64,000 bases of DNA from Nymphaea colorata (lineage: Eukaryota; Streptophyta; Magnoliopsida; Nymphaeales; Nymphaeaceae): contig NC_045143.1 of assembly GCF_008831285.2 (NCBI RefSeq), positions 14,347,151 to 14,411,150 of the forward strand. The letters are read 5' to 3'. Below the pieces are notes generated by a model. That model made no database searches. It worked only from the letters and a program-made list of their open reading frames with translations, and had not been told where the DNA came from. How positions within the stretch are numbered: the first letter of the stretch is position 1; each line of letters opens with the position of its first letter. The position numbers and the translations under genes were made by a program. Of this stretch, positions 57,621 through 64,000 are shown one piece after another.

Positions 57621-58742
57621 TCAAAATTCATAAACAAACTTACTATTCAATTGATAATCTGTAAACATTTGAGATGATATAGCTGCTCTCAAAGAATTGT
57701 TGCTTCCTCGTTGATGTGTTTGGCTTGTATTTTCCGGTTCACTTAAGACAAAGTTGTCATTCAAATGTGCATCTTCATCATCAAATTGCTCGGCATTTAG
57801 ATTGTGTTCAATTATAAGTCGTGCAATACACATGTAGCAAGAACAATTTGAGCTTGCTTTTGGAATGGATACTACACTTGCATTTTCAATATTGAAAAAC
57901 GACCTTTCAACATGCCGAAAGTTATTTCTACTGTATTTCAGAGTGATGAATGCCTATGGTTGAATCATTCTTCTTCAGTTCTAGGTCAGCGTGCTCCCCG
58001 AGTGTTAAACTCAAACATATGATAATGATGCCCTCGATAAGGTGTTAGCAAACCGACAATGTTTGGATATCCTCCATCAGCAAGATAATATTTGCCTACA
58101 ATTGAACACAATTTATTTATACACTGTTATATGCTTGTTAAAAGAGTGCATTGGTTGGTGGAACTACGTACCTTTTGGGATAACAAACGGGTTCGTTTGA
58201 TGATCAAGTGCATTGTACAATACTTTTGAGTCTATTGCACTTCCTTCTCATCCAGCCAAAACGTAGTGGAATCAAGTGTCGAATCCAACTACAGCCAGAA
58301 CATTTTGAGAAACAAATCTTTTTCTATTGCGAAACCTTGCTTGATCTAAAGCTGGGACCCATGCAGGTACATGGGTGCCATCTATTGCTCATAAACAATT
58401 CAATATGCTTATATACAAGTTAGTCATGTTGTATGTGTCATGTTGAGTTTACGATGATGAAATTACCTGAAAATGTGGAAAGAATCGTTTAGATTGTCGA
58501 ATATGTGCTGGCATCTCATCATTGGGCCGCCAAACGTAATCCTTACCCAGTATATATATCGCTCGTAGGACGAGACTGACATATTTACTTATTGTTTGAC
58601 CAGAATGTTGAAACGTATTTTGAACAGCACGATTCCATTCATTATGTCCAATTGTCAAAAGCAAAATAGCTACTTGTTCTTCTACGGTGATGTCACGAGC
58701 ATCAATCATGGATTGGTAGTACAATAGGAAGATAGAACACAA
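57621..58742 (-). pseudogene. HARBI1-like transposase relic of the second Harbinger element
   Basis: First exon (58,742-58,449): ITVEEQVAILLLTIGHNEWN, AVQNTFQHSGQTISKYVSLV and HIRQSKRFFPHF. Second exon (about 58,395-58,172): AIDGTHVPAWVPA with the first catalytic Asp intact, SQNVLAVVGFDT, a stop, FHYVLAG, a stop, then GSAIDSKVLYNALDHQTNPF with the second Asp, and a donor after VIPKG. Third exon (about 58,095 leftward): KYYLADGGYPNIVGLLTPYR, RHSSL-like text with frameshifts over the region that should hold the catalytic Glu, then CIARLIIEHNLNAEQFDDED. At least three stops. Better preserved than the copy at 30,290. Confidence 0.85.
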
Positions 58743-59743
58743 AACAGTTGGAGGATATTAAAGCTAAAGATATCGATCAATAAATTCTGTTGTTTTTGCT
58801 TGTGATTCTCAAGTTTATGGTGGTAGTACAACACTCTAATTAACAGGCACTGTTTTGCTTTTTAAAGGTAAAATGATTGTGTTTTGTAAAGGCAAACAGT
58901 CAAAGCGATTATAGTTTTTTCTCTGTAAAAACCAATTTTTACAGAGAGAAAATGGATTCATATACATTAACAAGATTATCAGGCCACAAAATTTGCAACA
59001 CTTGTTATTGAAATCCATTGCTGCTCTCCGGAGAGAGTGAGACAATAGGGAACCCTAGATGTTCATCCACCCATTGAACTGAAAAAAGAAGCGTTTTCAT
59101 TCTTCTCTGCTACTCTCTCCTCCCCCAACAACAACATCTTCCAAAATAATACAATCTTAATATATTAATCATTCCCCTAGTGCTATTCATTACAGGCATG
59201 TTTTTCTTGTAATCATCAATCAAACCTAAATAGCACTAAGTTGCAACTCTATACTACAAAAATCAGAAGAAACTAAGAACAAATTGCAATCAAGCCAACA
59301 TGGCATTCAAAAGCACATGCAACATCAAAACAATATGAAGATGTGGGGGCATGTACCAGAGAAGCCAAAAATCAAAGAAAGAGCCTCCATTTGGGCGTTT
59401 CTGCAAGGGACACAGCGAGAGCAAGAGAGAAAGGGAGACAACGAGAGCAAGAGAAGCAATAGCAAGAGAGAAAGTGAGACAACGAGAGCAAGAGAGAGAC
59501 AAAGATAAAAAATTTGGGCGTTTCTGAAAGGGACACTGGGAGAGCAAGAGAGAAACCCTTACTTGGGCGGCGACTGTGGCGTTGGTGAACCGGCGGAGGA
59601 GTGGAGCGGTGATGGTGAGAACGGCGATGGCGGAGCAGCGATGGTGAGAGCGGCAACAGAGGAGAAGCTGTTGTCGACTGTGGAGGGAGGAGGAAACTAG
59701 TGAAACGAGGGGAAATGGCGTATAGTTGGGAAAAGGTCAAGCG

Positions 59744-59832
59744 GGTGAAATTTCACCGGCTCGTTTTAAGGAAAAATAGGTGAAAATTCACCCTGTTTGA
59801 TACGTCCTGAGACAGGCGGGTGAAATTCCACC
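59744..59832. repeat. Three 14-bp palindromes near the right end of the Harbinger element
   Basis: GGTGAAATTTCACC (59,744-59,757), GGTGAAAATTCACC (59,779-59,792) and GGTGAAATTCCACC (59,819-59,832), spaced 35 and 40 bp. The first is a perfect palindrome. They lie within 150 bp of the right terminus and could be protein-binding sites for the transposase. Confidence 0.85.
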
Positions 59833-60039
59833 AGCCCGTACAGATTTTTCTCGACTTTTTCCTTTTACCCGGGCAATCAAACGGGGCCCTAAGGGTTGAA
59901 CTTTGCTTTGTGGGTTAGGCTGTTGGCAAAAATCCTTGGGCTACTAAACGTTAAGGTGGGATGTACATGGATCGGATTACTTTTACCACTTTGGCTGTTG
60001 TATTACAGATACAAAATAATTTCATTATTGTTATTACAA

Positions 60040-60269
60040 AAATTAAACCAGCACTGCCGCTAAATACTGTAGCATCACAAGTGTTCCATCTCTAGCGCTA
60101 TTTCAAGCCGTTAATCACTTTTGTGAACTATCGAACATTGGCGTTTAATGAGACGTTGATTAAAAAATTTCTGGCGCCATTTTACATGCCACAGTTGACG
60201 CTTCTCTGCCACTAAAAGGAGCGTCAGTTATCTCGGTTTTACTGGTGCCACTTAAGCGCCAATGTAGTG
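60040..60269. repeat. CACTA-like terminus with subterminal GCGTCA repeats
   Basis: Reading leftward from 60,269 the minus strand begins CACTACATTGGCGCTTAAG, like a CACTA inverted terminus. It is followed within 230 bp by repeated short words (GCGTCA/TGACGC, TGGCGCCA, AGCGCTA, GGCGTTTAAT) in both orientations, as in CACTA subterminal regions. Similar TGACGCTTC words continue to about 60,290, so the true end is uncertain, and no second terminus was found. Confidence 0.45.
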
Positions 60270-60477
60270 GTCAGCTTTGACGCTTCAATTTTCCGCCCGA
60301 GGTGATGGTAACGGTGGCTGGAGCACTCACGCCATGTATGTCATGTTGGCGTTCTCCCGCGATTCACACTCAATCCCTCTCTTTTGGTAATGGCAAAATG
60401 AAGAGAGGGGACCGTAGGCTGCAACACACCAAAGAGGGAAAGGGCAGAGAGAGGGAGCAGCTGTACACGGGCAGAGA

Positions 60478-60548
60478 GAGAAGCAAGCTGCGTCTAGGGC
60501 AGCGTGAGAGAGAGAAGCAAGCTGCGTCTAGGGCAGCGTGAGAGAGAG
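60478..60548. repeat. 34-bp tandem pair
   Basis: AAGCAAGCTGCGTCTAGGGC followed by AGCGTGAGAGAGAG begins at 60,481 and again at 60,515. It probably lies within the leader or R-U5 part of the copia LTR. Confidence 0.9.
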
Positions 60549-60599
60549 AGTCAAGGACGACAGGAGAGAGAGAGTAAAGAGCGAGAGAGGGAGGGAGAG

Positions 60600-60926
60600 A
60601 AAGATGGAAACTTTCTTCTCCTCTTTTGGCGTTAACTTCTCAACATCTCATTTTAGTAAAAAAAAGGCTAACATTTAAAGAGAATAAAAAAAACTGAAAA
60701 ACTTAACGAGTAAGTTTAGCAACTCGTAGATCGTGCTTTCTCACGATCCCTCCGCTTCAACTTTTTCAGCTTCCACCATTTTCTCCACTCCTTATTAACT
60801 GCCCACTATTTGAAACCGCACACACTTTCTCTTGTTTCCACTTTTCACTCCTTCACGCACTCACGCTTTTCCCACGAGCTCCACACGTTCTCACGAGCTC
60901 CTCCACTTCAGGAGTTAGAGCAACAA
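60600..60926 (-). repeat. 3' LTR of the copia element (start visible, end not resolved)
   Basis: On the minus strand a purine tract ATTAGGGGGGAGA (60,926-60,938), which overlaps the pol stop codon, is followed by TTGTTGCTCTAACTCC, the expected LTR start. The LTR runs leftward. Its far end is not defined because the other LTR lies outside the window; it may reach about 60,400. Confidence 0.6.
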
Positions 60927-60934
60927 TCTCCCCC

Positions 60935-63900
60935 CTAATCCTGATGTGGCCCGAGCTCTCGAACACCAAGTACGTGTCGCATTGTTGCCAACTTTGCCGC
61001 TGATAATGCCTTTGTCATAAGATCCGCTCGTTGTTCATCTGTGCGTACAAAATCCATAATAATATGTCCTCTTTCGACACATTCTCGAATGAAATGGAAC
61101 TTTGTATCAATGTGTTTACTACGTCCATGAAAAACTGGGTTTTTCATCAGTGCGATTGCGGACTTGTTGTCCACATACAACTTCACCACTTGCGGCTCTC
61201 TCCCAATCAGTTCGGCCAAGAGTCCTCTAAGCCAAAGTGCTTGACATGCCGCCGCAGTTGCTGCCATGAACTCAGCCTCGCATGAAGAGAGAGCAACGGT
61301 CTTCTGCTTTTGCGAGTTCCATGAGACTAGGCTTTCATTTACATAGAACGCCATGCCTCCGGTGCTTTTCCGATCATCGACGTCGCCCGCCAGGTCACTA
61401 TCCGTGAACCCGACAATCACTTCTTCTCCTTTTCCTCTGGTGTATACAAGACCGAAGTTGATTGTGCCTTTCAAATAACGCAAAATCTGCTTCACTGCTT
61501 TGTGGTGCATCACTGTCGGTCTCTCCATGAATCTACTAGCTACACCGACAACATACGAAAGATCTGGTCTTGTGTGGAGAAGATACCTTAGACATCCGAT
61601 GACTCGTCGGTACTCAGTTGCATCCACCGGTTGTCCTTCGGGATCCTTGTTCAACTGTGACCTTGGTTCCATAGGGATTTTAGTAGGATTGCAATCAAAC
61701 ATGCCAAATTGAATTAGTACCTTTTTGGCATAGGCTGCTTGTTTGATCCAGATACCGTCTTCACCTTGTTCCACCTCAATCCCAAGGTAATAGGTGAGCA
61801 GGCCGAGGTCGCTCATCTCGAACTCAGCCATCATCTGCTGCTTGAATGATGCGATTGCCTCCGAATCCTCCCCTGTTACAATTAGATCATCAACATAAAC
61901 TCTGACGATGATACCGGTACGGTCTTTTCCCCTCGTATACATGGCTTGTTCAAGCGCGCACTTTGAGAACCCAAGGTGCTTCAGGCTTCGATCCAGCCGC
62001 GTGTTCCAAGCACGAGGTGCTTGTCGGAGGCCGTACAATGCCTTGCTTAGTTTGAGCACCATATGCTCCTTGTTCTTCATCGTGAAACCTTCTGGCTGAG
62101 TTACATAAACTTCCTCCTCAAGTTCGCCATTGAGGAATGCTGATTTGACGTCGAGGTGATGAACTTGCCACCCACGGTTGGCTGCGACGGCAAGGATGAC
62201 TCGCACGGTGTCGAGCCTGGCGACTGGTGCAAACACCTCATCGAAGTCGATCCCTTGCCGTTGAACATAGCCTTTTGCGACTAGTCTGGCCTTATGCTTG
62301 ATCACCTCTCCGTCTGAGTTTTTCTTTAATTTGAACACCCATTTGAGTCCAATTGCTTTGGTTCCAACCGGTAGCGTTGTCAGCGTCCAAGTCGAATTTT
62401 TTTCAATGGACTCAATTTCCTTGGCCATCGCATCCACCCATGCCGGTTGGCCCATTGCCTCTTGGTAACACGATGGCTCCTCTATTGCCGCAAGCATGGC
62501 CTCTTCTTCGACGTCTTCATCATCGAGCTCGACATGCCGATCGTCTCGCATGATATCATCGATATGTCTATACCGAACGGGTCCGTTATTACTGTCCTCC
62601 ATCTCCGAGGTTGCGGCAGTTTCATCCGCCAGCAATCTCCGAGCCGGCGTCACCACCGGCGTTGCTTCGCCACCCATCGGTGTCGATGAAGAAGTAGGGT
62701 AGCCTAGATCCATGGATAGCGACCTTCCTGCTTGTCCGCTTGCAACTGAGTTGTCCACTGTTGATTCATCCTCAACAGTGAAATTCGACGAATCACTGCC
62801 TCTTGCATCCATGTTCCAATTCCACTTTAATTTTTCTTCAAATTTAACATCACGACTTACATGGATTCTCCCGCGCCGTGGATCGAATAATCGGTGTGCC
62901 TTGCAGCCATCCTTGACGCCGAGATACACCATTGGCTGGCTGCGATCATCAAGCTTCTTGAGGTGTGGTGTTGTCACCATGGCATGCGCCGTGCAGCCGA
63001 ACAATCGAAGATGTGCAAGATCCGGCTTCCTATGACTCCAAGCTTCATACGGGGTGCGCTCGCCCATGGCCTTCGTAGGCAAGCAGTTCAACAGGTAGAC
63101 TGCGTGTCGTACCGCCTCTCCCCAAAATCTTCCCGGCATGCTCATGCTCTTGAGGAGAGATCTTGCCATCGCCATCACCGTCCTGTTCCTCCTCTCCACC
63201 ACACCGTTTTGTTGTGGTGAGTATGGCGCAGTGAGGTGTCGCGCAATGCCCGCCTGTTCACACACATTGGCGAACTCAAGAGAGAGGAACTCGCCTCCAC
63301 GATCAGTCCGGAGCGTCTTGACGTGATGCCCGCACGCGTTCTCGGCCAGCGCCTTGATCTTCATAAATGCTGAGCATGCCTGGTCTTTTGTTATGATCAC
63401 GCACAACCACATCCAACGAGTAAAGTAATCAACTATTAGTAAGAAATAGCTATTACCGGCAGGGGTGGGTGGCGTGATCGGGCCGCAAAGATCAGCGTGC
63501 AAGAGTTCGAGTGGCTCCTTCGCTCGATAGATGGCTGCCGACGGGAACGACTGTCTCGTCTGCTTCGCCACCAAACACTCCAGGCATAACTGAGCGGGAT
63601 GAGAGATAGGCGGTACCCCGGTTGCCATCTTCTTGTTTACAAGCATCTTCAATGCTTGAAAGTTGACGTGGCCGAGACGAGCATGCCACAACCATGTCGG
63701 ATCCTCGAGGTTTGCCAAGAGACACACTGGCCTTGCAATCTGCAGCTCGATGCGATAGAGACGATTTGGCGTGCGTCTCACCTTCATGATCAACTGCCCT
63801 GGATTTTTGACAAATACCTCTAGTTTGTCTTCATCCATAACCACCTTGTGGCCCACCTCAGTGAGTTGCCCGAGACTCACAATGTTGCTGCGAAGCTTTG

Positions 63901-64000
63901 GAATATAATATACTTCCTGGAGCAGCCATTGATCATCATTTTTGCATTTAAAAAGAATTGAACCCTTACCCATGATCTGCACCGATGAGCCGTCGCCGAA
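60935..64000 (-). CDS. Ty1-copia pol polyprotein, uninterrupted, partial at window edge
   Basis: Open for more than 1,015 codons on the minus strand and still open at position 64,000, so gag and most of the protease lie outside. Residues are counted from the codon at 63,982. A pre-integrase zinc region (LWHARLGHVNFQALKML, CLECLVAKQ) comes first. The integrase has D185 (IVDYFTRW), D227 (RTDRGGEF) and E263 (QQNGVVERRN), giving the D-x35-E spacing. RT starts near the WVDAMAKEIESI box and has YVDD at 696-699. RNase H includes TDSDLAGDVDDRKSTGG, SSCEAEFMAATAAA and VDNKSAIAL. Integrase before RT defines Ty1-copia. Stop TAG at 60,935-60,937 inside the polypurine tract. No stop or frameshift, so it is the youngest element here and may be competent for retrotransposition within its host genome. 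Confidence 0.95.
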   Translation of the reverse strand, partial: FGDGSSVQIMGKGSILFKCKNDDQWLLQEVYYIPKLRSNIVSLGQLTEVGHKVVMDEDKLEVFVKNPGQLIMKVRRTPNRLYRIELQIARPVCLLANLEDPTWLWHARLGHVNFQALKMLVNKKMATGVPPISHPAQLCLECLVAKQTRQSFPSAAIYRAKEPLELLHADLCGPITPPTPAGNSYFLLIVDYFTRWMWLCVIITKDQACSAFMKIKALAENACGHHVKTLRTDRGGEFLSLEFANVCEQAGIARHLTAPYSPQQNGVVERRNRTVMAMARSLLKSMSMPGRFWGEAVRHAVYLLNCLPTKAMGERTPYEAWSHRKPDLAHLRLFGCTAHAMVTTPHLKKLDDRSQPMVYLGVKDGCKAHRLFDPRRGRIHVSRDVKFEEKLKWNWNMDARGSDSSNFTVEDESTVDNSVASGQAGRSLSMDLGYPTSSSTPMGGEATPVVTPARRLLADETAATSEMEDSNNGPVRYRHIDDIMRDDRHVELDDEDVEEEAMLAAIEEPSCYQEAMGQPAWVDAMAKEIESIEKNSTWTLTTLPVGTKAIGLKWVFKLKKNSDGEVIKHKARLVAKGYVQRQGIDFDEVFAPVARLDTVRVILAVAANRGWQVHHLDVKSAFLNGELEEEVYVTQPEGFTMKNKEHMVLKLSKALYGLRQAPRAWNTRLDRSLKHLGFSKCALEQAMYTRGKDRTGIIVRVYVDDLIVTGEDSEAIASFKQQMMAEFEMSDLGLLTYYLGIEVEQGEDGIWIKQAAYAKKVLIQFGMFDCNPTKIPMEPRSQLNKDPEGQPVDATEYRRVIGCLRYLLHTRPDLSYVVGVASRFMERPTVMHHKAVKQILRYLKGTINFGLVYTRGKGEEVIVGFTDSDLAGDVDDRKSTGGMAFYVNESLVSWNSQKQKTVALSSCEAEFMAATAAACQALWLRGLLAELIGREPQVVKLYVDNKSAIALMKNPVFHGRSKHIDTKFHFIRECVERGHIIMDFVRTDEQRADLMTKALSAAKLATMRHVLGVRELGPHQD

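Larger units (their letters stand above)
56902..59889 (-). mobile_element. PIF/Harbinger element with both termini
   Basis: About 2.99 kb. The left end is GGATCCGTTTGAT and the right end reverse-complements to GGGCCCCGTTTGAT. Both flanks are TAA (56,899-56,901 and 59,890-59,892), the 3-bp TWA duplication of this superfamily. It contains one degraded HARBI1-type transposase on the minus strand, 42-bp subterminal repeats on the left and GGTGAAATTTCACC palindromes on the right. No Myb-like companion gene was found, unlike the element at 30,288-33,002. Confidence 0.85.

Noticed and set aside
59372-59740. 122-codon minus-strand frame near the right end of the Harbinger element
   Set aside because: Ser/Pro/Leu low complexity from the GAGAGCAA-rich leader; not the Myb-like partner gene.
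1-64000. CRISPR arrays, rRNA or tRNA genes, plastid or mitochondrial insertions
   Set aside because: No regular repeat-spacer arrays, no cloverleaf with intact boxes, and no recognisable organellar gene text. The tandem arrays seen have no unique spacers.

Overview
The window is nuclear DNA of a flowering plant. The evidence is a 20-exon DNA topoisomerase II gene with short GT-AG introns, a perfect match to the plant mitosis-specific MSA promoter element just upstream of it, and a dense set of plant-type transposable elements (Ty1-copia, Ty3-gypsy with a chromodomain-like tail, L1-type LINE, PIF/Harbinger, hAT MITEs, tRNA-related SINE-like copies). Non-coding DNA is AT-rich and repetitive. 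Species and clade cannot be fixed from the sequence alone.

Layout. 1-16,980: no intact gene. A pair of long diverged direct repeats (779-3,180 and 7,078-8,600) brackets a 30-bp tandem array. The left copy carries a hAT-type MITE that is missing from the right copy. A short 5' gene fragment with an organelle-presequence look lies at 8,707. The stretch 12,303-15,880 is non-coding and LTR-like. 16,981-17,494: broken fragment of an RRP12-like ribosome-biogenesis gene. 17,981-18,750: hAT-type element with a perfect 8-bp target duplication. 19,850-20,050: SINE-like copy. 20,407-28,383: topoisomerase II, the only complete host gene, predicted 1,509 residues, all exon phases consistent; a 209-bp MITE sits in its sixth intron. 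30,288-33,002: two-gene PIF/Harbinger relic. 37,590-39,900: LINE relic. 42,260-43,100: hAT transposase relic. 44,862-45,120: second SINE-like copy. 46,060-48,900: decayed copia element. 49,194-49,546: coiled-coil exon of plant-transposon type. 50,431-50,825: tandem duplication. 51,789-56,544: decayed Ty3-gypsy chromovirus with a truncated 5' LTR, flanked by two unidentified exon-like reading frames (50,882-51,059 and 56,565-56,664). 56,902-59,889: PIF/Harbinger element with both ends and TAA duplications visible. 60,040-60,269: CACTA-like terminus. 60,935-64,000: uninterrupted copia pol frame on the minus strand that runs off the window.

Functionally, the only likely working host gene is TOP2, which relaxes and decatenates chromosomes in dividing cells; the MSA element fits G2/M control. 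The rest is mostly a layered record of transposition, from heavily mutated relics to the uninterrupted copia pol frame at the right edge. I found no CRISPR array, operon, rRNA, tRNA gene or organellar insertion, and nothing that I can defend as a wholly new system. The best leads are the orphan exons around the gypsy element, the SINE-like pair, the subterminal repeat architecture of the second Harbinger element, and two stop-free introns in TOP2 whose lengths are multiples of three.
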